Shown here piece after piece: positions 1 through 11,130 of a stretch of DNA of 64,000 nucleotides. The notes under the pieces were generated by a model. The model was not told the origin of the DNA and did not search any database. It saw nothing but the letters and a program-made list of their open reading frames with translations. The DNA comes from Candidatus Contendibacter odensensis (GTDB lineage: Bacteria > Pseudomonadota > Gammaproteobacteria > Competibacterales > Competibacteraceae): contig PDTV01000004.1 in NCBI GenBank assembly GCA_002747185.1, positions 291,730 to 355,729 of the forward strand, read 5' to 3'. A program made the translations under genes and the position numbers. The number at the start of each line of letters is the position of its first letter. Position 1 is the first letter of the stretch.

Positions 1-294
1 AACCTCAGCCATCCCTGGAAAAAGTACGGTGTTGACTGCGATGGCGTGACGGTATATGTCCAGAAAGCGAGTGTTCATCTCATCATACAGTGGGTCATCG
101 GGGGAAAGTCCAAAGCTGGCTTGCAACATGCCCGGCGAGCCATGCGAAACAGTGGGCCGGATAGTATCGAGGGGCAGTGCCTCGAGATGGCACTTACGGC
201 GTAACTGGTTCAGCGCAGCCACCATGTCGGGAGCAGTATCCAGCAGTGTACCATCCAGATCGAATAGCACGCAGCCATTCGAGGAAGTGCTCAT
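1..294 (-). CDS. mupP: HAD-family phosphatase (MupP/Gph-like), 3' part outside window
   Basis: Minus-strand translation from ATG at 294: [28 protein letters not shown]...; HAD motif I DLDGT; placement next to ubiG matches the pseudomonad ubiG-mupP order. Confidence 0.75.
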   Translation of the reverse strand, partial: MSTSSNGCVLFDLDGTLLDTAPDMVAALNQLRRKCHLEALPLDTIRPTVSHGSPGMLQASFGLSPDDPLYDEMNTRFLDIYRHAIAVNTVLFPGMAEV

Positions 295-1022
295 GATTCA
301 CTATCCAAGCGGCTGTGAGCCATGTAATTAACATTGATGCCGGGTGCGAGCCAGAAATTGCGAGTCAACGGGTTAACCTGTAGCCCGATTAAATCCTGAA
401 TTTCCAGGCCTGCGGATCGAGCCCATTCATCGAGTTCTGAGGGGCGGATAAACTTGCGAAAATCATGCGTGCCCTTGGGCAGGAGGCGTAGCAGGTATTC
501 TGCTCCGATGATGGCGAACAGATAAGATTGTGGATTGCGATTAATGGTTGAAAAAATCGCATGTCCAGCCGGCTTCAGCAGTTGAGCGCAGGCTTGAATG
601 GCAGATGCCGGATCGGGGACATGCTCCAGCATTTCCATACAGGTCACCACGTCAAAACGGCCGGGTTGCTGTGCAGCAAGCTCTTCGACAGTAATACATT
701 GATAATCAAGTTCTGCACCAGATTCAAGCTTGTGTAATTGTGCGACCGCCAGTGGAGCCTCTCCCATATCGATGCCCAGTACCTCGGCACCGTGCAGCGC
801 CATACTTTCGGCAAGAATGCCGCCACCACAGCCTACATCCAGTACGCGTTTTCCAGACAGACCGCCAACCCGCTCATTGATGTATTGCAGGCGTAGCGGA
901 TTGATATCGTGTAATATCTTAAATTCACTATCTGGATCCCACCAGCGATTGGCAAGCGCCTCAAATTTGGCAATTTCCTGAGGATCAACATTCAAATTGG
1001 CAGAGTTCATATGAGGATTCAT
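291..1022 (-). CDS. ubiG: Ubiquinone biosynthesis O-methyltransferase
   Basis: SAM-binding motif [16 protein letters not shown]; full-length UbiG-like ORF of 243 aa. Confidence 0.95.
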   Translation of the reverse strand: MNPHMNSANLNVDPQEIAKFEALANRWWDPDSEFKILHDINPLRLQYINERVGGLSGKRVLDVGCGGGILAESMALHGAEVLGIDMGEAPLAVAQLHKLESGAELDYQCITVEELAAQQPGRFDVVTCMEMLEHVPDPASAIQACAQLLKPAGHAIFSTINRNPQSYLFAIIGAEYLLRLLPKGTHDFRKFIRPSELDEWARSAGLEIQDLIGLQVNPLTRNFWLAPGINVNYMAHSRLDSES

Positions 1023-1183
1023 CCTGGCTAACGTGGGGTATGACGCAATTGTCTTGGCCCATCAGGGACAGTGTTAGTGCTGAACGCTTTGTTCTGATAA
1101 AGAAATTCATCACTATCATTTGGTTTAAAAAACTCTACGCTGGGAAGCCATTAGCTTGTCGAGGTTACGCTATAATGCCTGAT

Positions 1184-2512
1184 TTATGCGTGGCGCTTGG
1201 CAACGATTTTTTCCTGCCAGCGGCGGGCGCGCTCAAGCGTTTCGGTCAGATCCAGGGTCGTAAGATGGCGATCAGCCAATACCCGCCGACCCGCAATCCA
1301 GACATCACTGACCTGATGGCGGCTGACCGCATAAACCAGCTTGGAAATCGGGTTGTGAACCGGTTCAGTTTCCGGGTGACCGAGATCGATGGCAACAATA
1401 TCAGCCGATTTGCCCCGTTCCAGTGAGCCGATTTCATGCTCCAGTCCCAGTGCACAGGCGCCGTTAAGCGTAGCCATACGTAGGGTGCGTGCTGCCGGTA
1501 AAACCGCCGGATCGCCGGCCACACCCTTGCCCAGCAGGGCAGCGGTACGCAGCTCACCCAGCATGTCAAGGTCGTTATTACTGGCTGCACCATCGGTACC
1601 AATAGCAACATTAACATGATGGTTATCCAGTTGTGCAATCGGGCAAAACCCGCTGGCTAGCTTGAGGTTGGATTCTGCACAGTGTACGACATGGGCTTTT
1701 GCCTTGGCTAATTGTTCAATTTCGGCGTGCTCCAGCTGGGTCATGTGTACTGCCAGCAAGCGGTGTGACAGCAAGCCGATTTGTTTTAGTCGTTGTAGGG
1801 GACGGCAGCCATGTTGCGTTTTAAACTGGTTGACTTCAGCAGCAGTCTCGTGGATATGAATATGAATACGCAGGTTCATATCCGCCGATAATTGGCCAAT
1901 GCGCTCCAGCGATGCGGCGGATACTGTGTAGGGTGCATGAGGTGCAAAGGCGGTACGAACCAGAGGATCGTCTTTAAGACGATCATGTAATGCCAAACCT
2001 TTCTCTAAATAGTCATCCAGGTTATTGGCATAGGCACTGGGGAAGTCCAGCGCAATCAGCCCTACATGGGCACGGATACCACAGTTGCGAGCAGTTTCAG
2101 CGGTTGCTTCCGGAAAAAAATACATGTCGTTAAAGCAGGTGGTACCGCCGCGCAGCATTTCTGCAATGGCCAGTTGGCTGCCGTCATGGATAAAATCAGG
2201 ATCGACCCAACGGGCTTCAGCAGGCCAGATATGATCCTGTAGCCAAGTCATCAATGGCAAGTCATCCACAAGTCCACGCAGCAGGGTCATACTGGCGTGG
2301 GTGTGGGCGTTGACCAACCCGGGTATCAGTACATGACGATCAAGATACAGATGCGTTGTGGCGGTATAGCGGGTACTTGCTTCGTTCTGCGGCAGAATAT
2401 CAAGGATACGACCCTTGTCAACGACAAGGCTGTGATGCTTTAAGATATGAGTCTCCGGTTGAACCGGAACGATCCAGCATGCATCAAGCAGGGTATCGAT
2501 GGATTGTGGCAT
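1184..2512 (-). CDS. mtaD: 5-methylthioadenosine/S-adenosylhomocysteine deaminase
   Basis: Amidohydrolase motifs VNAHTHASMTLLRG and GTDGAASNNDLDM. Confidence 0.92.
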   Translation of the reverse strand: MPQSIDTLLDACWIVPVQPETHILKHHSLVVDKGRILDILPQNEASTRYTATTHLYLDRHVLIPGLVNAHTHASMTLLRGLVDDLPLMTWLQDHIWPAEARWVDPDFIHDGSQLAIAEMLRGGTTCFNDMYFFPEATAETARNCGIRAHVGLIALDFPSAYANNLDDYLEKGLALHDRLKDDPLVRTAFAPHAPYTVSAASLERIGQLSADMNLRIHIHIHETAAEVNQFKTQHGCRPLQRLKQIGLLSHRLLAVHMTQLEHAEIEQLAKAKAHVVHCAESNLKLASGFCPIAQLDNHHVNVAIGTDGAASNNDLDMLGELRTAALLGKGVAGDPAVLPAARTLRMATLNGACALGLEHEIGSLERGKSADIVAIDLGHPETEPVHNPISKLVYAVSRHQVSDVWIAGRRVLADRHLTTLDLTETLERARRWQEKIVAKRHA

Positions 2513-2613
2513 TCGCAGCTCTCCAGCGTTGGCAACGCTGGATTATAACGCGAAAAAACGCCCTGGTGGATAACCAGGGCACAGAGAGTATCAGGAGAAA
2601 AACCCAGTCGGGC

Positions 2614-3240
2614 TTAGCGGCTGATCACTTTCTCCTGAGCTGTCACGGTAATCACTACGCGGCGGTTAAGCGCGCGGCCACGCGGGTTGTCCTTGCCATT
2701 TGGCAGGGTGTTTGGAGCAACCGGATCAAGCTCGCCGCGACTTTGAGCTGTGATGATAGACGCAGGTACGCCGTTATCGATCAGATAATTGGCGACTGTA
2801 TTGGCACGACGTTGACCGAGACGGTAGTTGTAGGCTTCACTACCCTTGCTGTCGGTGTGACCTACGACCAGAATATCGGTAACGCTGGTGACACGACGCA
2901 GGTCGGTCACGAGACGATCCAGTCTGGCGCGACCTCTTGGCTTCAAGGTCGAGCGGTCAAAATTGAACAGTGCTTCTGCACCCAGCGTCAGTGTTTCAAC
3001 AACAGGCGCGGCTGGTGGTGGCTCTACAGCAGCTACACCACCGCATTCCGGAATGTTCTTCTCGGCAGACCAGTAAGGCGTACGGATGCAGTTGCCGTAG
3101 GGGTCCTTAACAATCTGGTCATAGGGATCGACAGCATAGATACAGCCGTATTTGTTGATGGCGTGTGCCGCCGGTGCGGCAGCAAACAGTATCACTGAGG
3201 CAGCCAGACCCAGACCAAGCTTATGCAGTTTCATTTTCAT
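2614..3240 (-). CDS. OmpA-family outer membrane protein
   Basis: Signal peptide MKMKLHKLGLGLAASVILFAAAPAAHA and OmpA-like C-terminus (LVVGHTDSKGSEAYNYRLGQRRANTVANYLI); start re-set to 3240, behind a GGGAG RBS. Confidence 0.88.
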   Translation of the reverse strand: MKMKLHKLGLGLAASVILFAAAPAAHAINKYGCIYAVDPYDQIVKDPYGNCIRTPYWSAEKNIPECGGVAAVEPPPAAPVVETLTLGAEALFNFDRSTLKPRGRARLDRLVTDLRRVTSVTDILVVGHTDSKGSEAYNYRLGQRRANTVANYLIDNGVPASIITAQSRGELDPVAPNTLPNGKDNPRGRALNRRVVITVTAQEKVISR

Positions 3241-3622
3241 CGATATACTCTCCCAAAGAGGCGCTATGAAATCCGAAAATCTAATACACGGCATGTCAAA
3301 AATCTTTACAGGTTTCGGGAATCGGGCCAGCTTAACCGCGAATCCGTATACCCAGCATATCCGAGCGGTTGCCACCAAGATAGCAAACCAAACGGCCTTA
3401 CGGTGTAATGATACAATGCTGTGTCAGAATTGCAAAAAATGTTGTTTCAACAATAAATGTCTTAATTCTGCGCGCTTTTTTACTCTTATTGCAAGTGAAT
3501 TTCATGCTTTTTGAGAGTAAGCACTGTAATGTTGTTCTTTAGCAACAGCCTTATCGGTTGTTTGGAAACAACTTAATCCGTAATTTTTCCCCAAAAACCC
3601 GCCCTTTAAGACCAGATCTCCT

Positions 3623-4675
3623 ATGCCGCGAAATTATGATTGTGTACGTGCTGTTATTTGGCACGAAGGCACCTTGCAGCTGCTTGATCAACGCCGCTTA
3701 CCCATGGAAACGGTTTACCAACATTTAAAAACCGCAGCCGAGGCGGCACAGGCTATCCGCAATATGGTGGTGCGTGGTGCACCGGCTATCGGTATCACCG
3801 CTGCCTATGCTGTGGTGTTGGCAGCACGCGTTCGCTATGCAGAAAATTCTCGACGGTGGCGCGCATTGATGGCTGAAGATTTGGCGCTGCTTGCGGCATC
3901 TCGACCAACAGCCGTTAACCTGGGTTGGGCATTGCAGCGTATGGAGCGTGTGATGGCCGAAAGCGACACCAGTCCGGTCGAACGGTTGTTAGCTGAAGCA
4001 CAGGCGATACATACAGAAGATATTGTAGCTAACCAGCACATGGGGCGATTGGGGGCAGGTCTTTTGACCGAACGTAGCGCAGTGTTGACCCATTGCAATA
4101 CCGGTTCACTGGCTACCGGAGGTTACGGAACAGCATTGGGCGTCATTCGCCAGGCCTATGCAGCAGGCCAGATTACACACGTTTACGCAGATGAAACCCG
4201 TCCATGGTTACAGGGTGCACGGCTAACAGCCTGGGAGCTGGTGGCAGATGGTATTCCAGTGACACTGTTAGCCGATGGTGCAGCGGCAGCGTTGATGCAG
4301 CATGGTGAGATAGCTTGGGTTATCGTTGGCGCTGATCGGATTGCAGCGAACGGCGATGTTGCGAATAAAATTGGAACTTATCATCTGGCAGTGGCCGCCC
4401 GTTATCATGGTGTGCGTTTTATGGTTGTTGCACCTACCTCAACGGTAGATTTGAGTATTGCCAATGGATCGGTTATCCCCATCGAGCAGCGCGCTGCCGA
4501 GGAACTACTGAAAATGAACGGTCAACCGGTTGCGGCTGCTGGTGCTGAAGCCTGGAATCCGTCATTTGATGTTACACCTGCAGCACTGATCGATGTGTTG
4601 GTTACGGAGAGAGGCATTATTTTCTCGCCGAATGTCGAAAAATTGGCACAGATGATGATAAAGCCAGCTGATTAG
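3623..4675 (+). CDS. mtnA: S-methyl-5-thioribose-1-phosphate isomerase
   Basis: [16 protein letters not shown] and [18 protein letters not shown] motifs. Confidence 0.93.
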   Translation: MPRNYDCVRAVIWHEGTLQLLDQRRLPMETVYQHLKTAAEAAQAIRNMVVRGAPAIGITAAYAVVLAARVRYAENSRRWRALMAEDLALLAASRPTAVNLGWALQRMERVMAESDTSPVERLLAEAQAIHTEDIVANQHMGRLGAGLLTERSAVLTHCNTGSLATGGYGTALGVIRQAYAAGQITHVYADETRPWLQGARLTAWELVADGIPVTLLADGAAAALMQHGEIAWVIVGADRIAANGDVANKIGTYHLAVAARYHGVRFMVVAPTSTVDLSIANGSVIPIEQRAAEELLKMNGQPVAAAGAEAWNPSFDVTPAALIDVLVTERGIIFSPNVEKLAQMMIKPAD

Positions 4676-4957
4676 TGGCTGGCGCAATTATTTTTGCCGG
4701 CAAAGTGTTTACCGGATTAATTGTGCTTTTAAATAGATGCATGGTCGGTCATATAGTGTAACTTTAGTAAACGAATAAAATTTTTCGGATAAGTGTTTTT
4801 CTAAAACAAAGAGATAGCGCTGAATGGGTTTATCAGGACAAAAGTATTTGATTATATTTGTGATGCTGGCTTTGCCAACTAAGTATTTTTGTTGCAAGTC
4901 ATGATATAATCTTTCGTCTCAAAAAATTGTAAACTAAATTTTAAATCAAGGCTTCGC

Positions 4958-7900
4958 ATGACTGAAATTGCTAAAGAAATTGTGCCGGTCAATCTCGAGG
5001 ATGAGATGCGGCAATCCTATCTTGATTACGCCATGAGCGTGATTGTTGGGCGGGCATTGCCAGATGTGCGTGACGGTCTGAAACCAGTGCATCGGCGGAC
5101 ACTGTTCGCAATGAATGAGCTGGGTAATGACTGGAATAAGCCTTATAAAAAATCGGCTCGTGTAGTCGGCGATGTGATTGGTAAATATCATCCCCATGGT
5201 GATACAGCCGTCTACGATACCATCGTGCGTATGGCGCAGCCATTTTCAATGCGTTATGTGCTTGTGGATGGCCAGGGTAATTTTGGAAGTATCGATGGTG
5301 ATGCACCGGCAGCAATGCGATATTGTGTGACGGGCGGCACCCGAATTAAAACAGATAAAGGATTGGTAGCCATTCAGGATTTGGTCAGTCATTCAAAACC
5401 AGATAGTGAGCATTCATTAAATATTAATGTCCTGTCTCTATGTGGGAAAACAAATAAGGCTACCCGTTTTTTTAATTCGGGATATCACCCGGTCTTTCAG
5501 CTAAAAACCAAGGAAGGTTTTTGTATTGAAGGCACTGAAAATCACCCAGTTGCTGTGATAGCGACAGATTTAAATGGTAAGCCGGAATATGTCTGGAAGC
5601 TGCTCGGAAATGTGCAATCAGGTGATAAAATCATCATTGATAGAAGCCAGATTAGTCTCAACGATAAACCGTCTACAAATACTGAAGAAAATCTCGCTAT
5701 TGTTGCAGGTTGCTTGTTAAGAAATGGATTGACTGGTAACAATAAAATAAGTTTTTTAACGGATAGTGAAGCTTGTTTTCATCGTTTTGAAAGTGCTTAT
5801 CAACAAAGTATCGGTAACTATTTTTATAGTCACATACATGATCTGGAGTCAGGTACTCTGGTTTATGGTCTGAGTGTGCCTGAATTGGCAGAATTCTCCA
5901 ATTGTCCACTATATGCTGACTTGGTAAACATTAAAGATAACGCCAGAAAAATTCCTGCCTATATTTTTGCGGCTTCAAAACAAGCCCAAAAAATATTTTT
6001 GCAATATTTATTTGCCGGTTATACAACAGCTTTTGCATTAGATCAGAAGGCTACACATTTTCAATATGCTACCCGGAGCCAGCAATTGGCACAGGATGTT
6101 CAGCTGTTGTTGCTTGAATTTGGCGTTATTGCAACGATACATCATCTTGAAGAAAAACAGGGTTATACGGTTAGTGTTAGCGGCAGCTATAATATCGCCA
6201 GGTTTCATCAGAATGTTGACGTTGCGGCACTACGACTGGATCAGGAAAATGCTGTTATTCCTGATAAGGGAAGCTGTCTGCCATCCGCACTGTCATTGGC
6301 GATAAAGCTCGCATCCCATGTCGGTCATGGTGTATGGGAAAGCACAAAAAGATCCTGTTTTATAAAAGGTTTTAGTAGCCGTGAATCCACGATTTCAGGT
6401 TCTCCGGAAGCGGTACAGGCCACATATGGATATGCTGTTCAGCTTGTTAACCAGTTGCTTGCCAATAATTATTATTTTGCCACTGTTGACTCCTGTGAGC
6501 GGCAACATGATGAAAAAATTGTTTATTCAGTACGGGTAGCAAGCGACTGCCATTCTTTTGTGGCCAATGGTTTTGTTAATCATAATACCGAGATTCGTAT
6601 GGCGCATGTTGCGCATGAGTTATTGGCAGATCTCGATAAAAAAACGGTTGATTTTGTCCAGAATTATGATGAGTCGGAACAGGAACCGGTCGTCTTTCCA
6701 ACCCGATTGCCCAATTTGCTGGTTAATGGTTCTTCAGGTATCGCAGTGGGTATGGCGACGAACATCCCGCCGCATAACCTCGGCGAGGTCGTAGGTGCTT
6801 GTGTGGCACTCGTGGATGAGCCGAACTTAAGTATTGACGAATTGATGCGTTATATTCCGGGGCCTGATTTTCCAACGGCTGCGCTGATTCATGGCATCAG
6901 CGGTATCCGTGAGGCTTATCATACCGGTCGGGGGCGTGTGCAGATGTGCGCTCGTACCGAGATTGAAACGGATGAGTCGCGTGGCCGACAGGCGATTATC
7001 GTTAATCAATTGCCTTACCAGGTTAATAAGGCACGATTGATCGAGAAAATTGCCGAACTGGTTAAAGAGAAGAAGATTGACGGTATTGCAGAGTTGCGTG
7101 ATGAATCCGATAAGGACGGCTTACGGATTTATATTGAACTGCGACGTGGTGAAACGGCAGATGTGGTACTGAACAATCTTTTTAGATACACAGCCTTGCA
7201 AAGCAGCTTTGGCATTAACATGGTGGCGCTGGTCGAAGGCCAGCCGCGCCTGTTGAATCTCAAGCAGGTGTTGGAGGCTTTTTTGTCACACCGTCGCGAG
7301 GTGGTGGTACGGCGTACCGCTTTTGACCTGCGTAAGGCTCGTGAGCGTGCTCATATCGTTGAGGGCCTGGTCGTAGCACTAGTGAACCTGGATGCACTGA
7401 TTGCCCTGATTCGTGCTGCGGCTGATCCGGCCTCGGCACGTACCGCGTTACTTGAGCAGGTTTGGGTCGCCGGTTCGGTGACTGAATTATTATCACGATC
7501 CGGTGCAGCAGCATCGAGGCCTGATGATTTATCGACCGAGTATGGCCTGAATGAAGCCGGCTATCATTTTTCACCCATGCAGGCACAGGCTATTCTGGAT
7601 TTGCGCTTGCATCGGTTGACCGGACTGGAGCAGCAAAAACTGCTGGGCGAGTATCAGGAATTATTGGCGCGTATCCAGGATTTCCTGGAAATTCTGACCG
7701 TCCCGGAACGGTTGACAGCTGTGGTGCGTGCTGAGTTACTCGAACTTCTTGATCAATATGCGGATGTTCGCCGTACCACGATTTTGCCTGATGAGCGGAA
7801 TTTGAGTCTGGAAGACCTGATTAATGAGGCCACCATGGTGGTGACGCTATCCCATGCAGGTTATATCAAGGCGCAGCCGTTAACACTTTATCGAGCGCAG

Positions 7901-8857
7901 CGGCGCGGTGGTCGAGGTCGGGCAGCCACCGCTGTCAAGGAAGAGGATTTTGTCGATCAGTTGTTTATTGCCAGTACCCACGACACCATTCTGTGTTTTT
8001 CCAATCGGGGGAAGGTATATTGGAAAAAAGTGTATGAATTGCCACAGGCCGGTCGAGCTGCACGAGGCCGGCCCATTGTAAACTTGTTGCCGCTACAGGA
8101 AGGTGAGCGCATCAATGCCGTGTTGTCAGTGCGTGAGTTCGATGATGATCATTATGTGTTTTTCGCCACGGCAAACGGTACAGTCAAGAAAACGCCACTA
8201 TCGGCATATTCCCGCCCGCGTCCCGGCGGCATTATCGCCATTGATCTGCGTGACGGTGATCAGTTAGTAAATGTGGCATTAACACACGGCCAGTCTGATG
8301 TAATGCTGTTTAGCAATACGGGAAAGGTTTTACGTTTTTCTGAAACCGAGGTGCGGATAACAGGGCGTTCAGCGTGTGGTGTACGTGGCATCCGTCTGGA
8401 TGAGGGGCAACAGGTTATCAGTCTGATTGTTGTCAGTGAGGGTAATATTCTGACCGTTACCGAAAATGGTTATGGCAAGCGTACACCGGTTGAGGATTAT
8501 CCGCTTCGCAAGCGTGGCGGACTCGGTGTCATTTCCATTCAAACCTCTGAACGCAATGGCCAGGTCAATGGTGCGGTGCAGGTGGAAGGTGACCATGATG
8601 TCATGCTGATTACTGATGGCGGTACTTTGGTACGGACTCCGGTTGAGCAAATCTCGGTGGTCAGTCGTAATACACAAGGTGTCAAGCTGATTAACCTGCA
8701 TAACGGTGAAAAGCTCATCGGACTCGAAAGGATCGAAAACATTAATGGGCAGGATGCCGAGGATGTTGAGAGTGACGATGTGGCATCTGATGATGATCTG
8801 GATCCTGATGCAAACCGTACGACGTCCAATGAAGGTGTCGATAATGGCGATGATTGA
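4958..8857 (+). CDS. gyrA: DNA gyrase subunit A, interrupted by an in-frame intein
   Basis: N-terminal [32 protein letters not shown] and C-terminal GyrA beta-pinwheel; extein joins as AAMRY^[16 protein letters not shown], matching GyrA. Confidence 0.97.
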   Translation: MTEIAKEIVPVNLEDEMRQSYLDYAMSVIVGRALPDVRDGLKPVHRRTLFAMNELGNDWNKPYKKSARVVGDVIGKYHPHGDTAVYDTIVRMAQPFSMRYVLVDGQGNFGSIDGDAPAAMRYCVTGGTRIKTDKGLVAIQDLVSHSKPDSEHSLNINVLSLCGKTNKATRFFNSGYHPVFQLKTKEGFCIEGTENHPVAVIATDLNGKPEYVWKLLGNVQSGDKIIIDRSQISLNDKPSTNTEENLAIVAGCLLRNGLTGNNKISFLTDSEACFHRFESAYQQSIGNYFYSHIHDLESGTLVYGLSVPELAEFSNCPLYADLVNIKDNARKIPAYIFAASKQAQKIFLQYLFAGYTTAFALDQKATHFQYATRSQQLAQDVQLLLLEFGVIATIHHLEEKQGYTVSVSGSYNIARFHQNVDVAALRLDQENAVIPDKGSCLPSALSLAIKLASHVGHGVWESTKRSCFIKGFSSRESTISGSPEAVQATYGYAVQLVNQLLANNYYFATVDSCERQHDEKIVYSVRVASDCHSFVANGFVNHNTEIRMAHVAHELLADLDKKTVDFVQNYDESEQEPVVFPTRLPNLLVNGSSGIAVGMATNIPPHNLGEVVGACVALVDEPNLSIDELMRYIPGPDFPTAALIHGISGIREAYHTGRGRVQMCARTEIETDESRGRQAIIVNQLPYQVNKARLIEKIAELVKEKKIDGIAELRDESDKDGLRIYIELRRGETADVVLNNLFRYTALQSSFGINMVALVEGQPRLLNLKQVLEAFLSHRREVVVRRTAFDLRKARERAHIVEGLVVALVNLDALIALIRAAADPASARTALLEQVWVAGSVTELLSRSGAAASRPDDLSTEYGLNEAGYHFSPMQAQAILDLRLHRLTGLEQQKLLGEYQELLARIQDFLEILTVPERLTAVVRAELLELLDQYADVRRTTILPDERNLSLEDLINEATMVVTLSHAGYIKAQPLTLYRAQRRGGRGRAATAVKEEDFVDQLFIASTHDTILCFSNRGKVYWKKVYELPQAGRAARGRPIVNLLPLQEGERINAVLSVREFDDDHYVFFATANGTVKKTPLSAYSRPRPGGIIAIDLRDGDQLVNVALTHGQSDVMLFSNTGKVLRFSETEVRITGRSACGVRGIRLDEGQQVISLIVVSEGNILTVTENGYGKRTPVEDYPLRKRGGLGVISIQTSERNGQVNGAVQVEGDHDVMLITDGGTLVRTPVEQISVVSRNTQGVKLINLHNGEKLIGLERIENINGQDAEDVESDDVASDDDLDPDANRTTSNEGVDNGDD
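5324..6586 (+). mobile_element. GyrA intein, 421 aa (Cys1 ... His-Asn, +1 Thr), with degenerate LAGLIDADG endonuclease domain
   Basis: Block [21 protein letters not shown], block [11 protein letters not shown], blocks [24 protein letters not shown]^T; in frame with gyrA on both sides. Confidence 0.95.
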
Positions 8858-8866
8858 GAGTTCGGT

Positions 8867-9955
8867 ATGATTGAATCCGGTAGTTTACAAACATGGCGTG
8901 AGCACATTGATACACTGGACCAGCAAATTCAAGCGCTGATTTCAGAACGGGCAAGGTGTGCCCAGCAGATTGGTGTCATCAAGCAGGCTGCGGGTGCTAC
9001 AGGAAATCTCCATCGCCCTGAGCGTGAAGCCCAGGTGTTGCGGCGGGTGATGGAAACCAATCGTGGCCCGCTAAGCAATGAAGAAATGGCGCGATTATTT
9101 CGTGAAATCATGTCAGCCTGTCTAGCACTGGAGGATCCATTACGGATCGCGTTTTTTGGTCCGGAAGGTACATTTACCCAGGCCGCCGCACTAAAGCATT
9201 TCGGACAATCCATTCACGGCATTCCATTGCGGGCGATTGATGAAGTATTCCGCGAGGTTGAAGCAGGTACGGCTGATTATGGCGTGGTGCCGGTGGAGAA
9301 CTCTACCGAGGGTGTAGTCAATCATACTTTAGACATGTTTTTGCAATCGCCGCTAAGGGTTTGTGGCGAAGTGCAAATGCGCATCAACCATCATCTGATT
9401 AGCTGCGAAAACCATTTGAGTGGTGTCCATCGTATTTATTCTCACCGACAATCGTTGGCACAATGCCGTGAGTGGCTGGATGCCAAGATGCCAAATGTAG
9501 AACGGGTTGAAGTGAGCAGTAACGGTGAAGCCGCTTTGCGTGTGCGCGATGGGGCAGCAGGCACGGCCGCTATAGCAGGCCAGTGTGCTGCTGATATTTA
9601 TGGCCTGCCAATACTGGTGCGGAATATTGAGGACGAACCGAACAATACGACCCGCTTTCTGATTATTGGCACGCAGCCCATCCCGCCGTCTGGCGATGAT
9701 CGTACCGCATTGCTCGTGTCGTCACTTGATCGACCCGGTTCGTTGTTTAGACTATTGGAGCCACTGGCTCGACATGAAATTAGCATGACCCGTATTGAAT
9801 CACGACCCTCGCGGCGAGGTATGTGGGATTATGTATTTTTTATTGATCTGGATGGGCATGTTGAAGATGCCTCGATAGCCAGTGCAATCGCCGACTTGCG
9901 CCAGCAGGCCAGCTTGTTTCGCGTGCTAGGATCATATCCCAAAGGTGTGTTATAG
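8867..9955 (+). CDS. pheA: Bifunctional chorismate mutase/prephenate dehydratase
   Basis: N-terminal chorismate mutase helix; IAFFGPEGTFTQAAALKHFG; ACT domain ESRPSRRGMWDYVFFIDLDGH. Confidence 0.95.
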   Translation: MIESGSLQTWREHIDTLDQQIQALISERARCAQQIGVIKQAAGATGNLHRPEREAQVLRRVMETNRGPLSNEEMARLFREIMSACLALEDPLRIAFFGPEGTFTQAAALKHFGQSIHGIPLRAIDEVFREVEAGTADYGVVPVENSTEGVVNHTLDMFLQSPLRVCGEVQMRINHHLISCENHLSGVHRIYSHRQSLAQCREWLDAKMPNVERVEVSSNGEAALRVRDGAAGTAAIAGQCAADIYGLPILVRNIEDEPNNTTRFLIIGTQPIPPSGDDRTALLVSSLDRPGSLFRLLEPLARHEISMTRIESRPSRRGMWDYVFFIDLDGHVEDASIASAIADLRQQASLFRVLGSYPKGVL

Positions 9956-10004
9956 GCCGGCTTGAACATCAATGCAGTGAAAACCAGCATCAGAATATTG
10001 TGTC

Positions 10005-11129
10005 ATGACTTGTGATTATCTCGCACTAGCGGTTCCAGGTGTACGTGATCTGCACCCTTATAAGCCGGGTAAGCCGGAGAGTGAGTTGCGACGGGAATAC
10101 GGCCTGAGTGATATTGTCAAGCTGGCCTCTAATGAAAATCCTCTGGGTGCCAGCCCAAAGGCATTGGCTGCTGTGAGGGAAGCACTGGATAGTTTGGCGC
10201 GCTATCCTGACGGTAACGGTTTTGAATTGAAAAAAGCGTTATCGGCTAGGCTGGATGTGCCGATGGCGGCATTAACATTGGGCAATGGTTCCAACGATGT
10301 CCTGGAGTTGATCGCGCGGGCATTTTTGACATCGCAGCATGAAGCGGTATTTTCTGAATATGCTTTTGCGGTTTATCCATTAGTGACGCAGGCCGTTGGT
10401 GCGACCGCTCGGGTGGCCAAAGCGAATCCGGCGGATCATGTCATGCCGTATGGTCACAATCTAGCCGCTATGCAGGCCCTGATCGGTGAAAGAACGCGGA
10501 TAGTCTTTATCGCGAATCCCAATAATCCGACCGGCACCTGGCTAAAAACCAATGAGTTGGAAACCTTTTTGGCCGCTGTACCCGAACAGGTGCTGGTCGT
10601 ATTGGATGAAGCCTATTTTGAGTATGTGGACGCAACAGCGGATTGTCCCAATGCACTGTACTGGCTGAATCGTTTTCCCAATCTGGTAGTAACGCGCACC
10701 TTTTCCAAAGCCTATGGCCTGGCGGGTTTGCGGGTCGGTTATGCGGTCTCACAACCGACGATTGCTGATGTGTTAAATCGGGTTCGCCAGCCGTTTAATG
10801 TCAACAGTTTGGCGTTAGTGGCGGCGACAGCGGCGCTGGAAGATGATGACTATCTTGCAAAGAGTCAGGCGATGAGTCGTGTGGGTATACAGCAGCTACA
10901 GCAAGCCTGCCGCCGGTTAGGGTTAAACTGCCTGCCATCGATGGGCAATTTTCTCTGTGTCGATGTCGGTCGCCCAGGACAAGAGGTCTTTTTGGCGTTA
11001 CTCAGGCAAGGTGTCATTGTTCGGCCTGTTGATAATTATGGATTGCCACATTTTTTGCGTATCAGCGTGGGCAGCGAGCCAGAAAATGCTCGATTGATTG
11101 AGGCACTGGATGTAGTGCTAGGGGTTTGA
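10005..11129 (+). CDS. hisC: Histidinol-phosphate aminotransferase
   Basis: KLASNENPLGASPKAL, IFIANPNNPTGTW and TRTFSKAYGLAGLRVGYA motifs. Confidence 0.94.
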   Translation: MTCDYLALAVPGVRDLHPYKPGKPESELRREYGLSDIVKLASNENPLGASPKALAAVREALDSLARYPDGNGFELKKALSARLDVPMAALTLGNGSNDVLELIARAFLTSQHEAVFSEYAFAVYPLVTQAVGATARVAKANPADHVMPYGHNLAAMQALIGERTRIVFIANPNNPTGTWLKTNELETFLAAVPEQVLVVLDEAYFEYVDATADCPNALYWLNRFPNLVVTRTFSKAYGLAGLRVGYAVSQPTIADVLNRVRQPFNVNSLALVAATAALEDDDYLAKSQAMSRVGIQQLQQACRRLGLNCLPSMGNFLCVDVGRPGQEVFLALLRQGVIVRPVDNYGLPHFLRISVGSEPENARLIEALDVVLGV

Positions 11130-11130
11130 T

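Noticed and set aside
2356-3198. 280-aa + strand ORF antisense to mtaD/ompA-like
   Set aside because: Covers two well-supported minus-strand genes; its translation shows no recognisable domain and looks like shadow coding
4946-5315. Minus-strand ORFs of 83 and 108 aa overlapping the gyrA start
   Set aside because: Antisense to highly conserved GyrA N-terminus; no family resemblance
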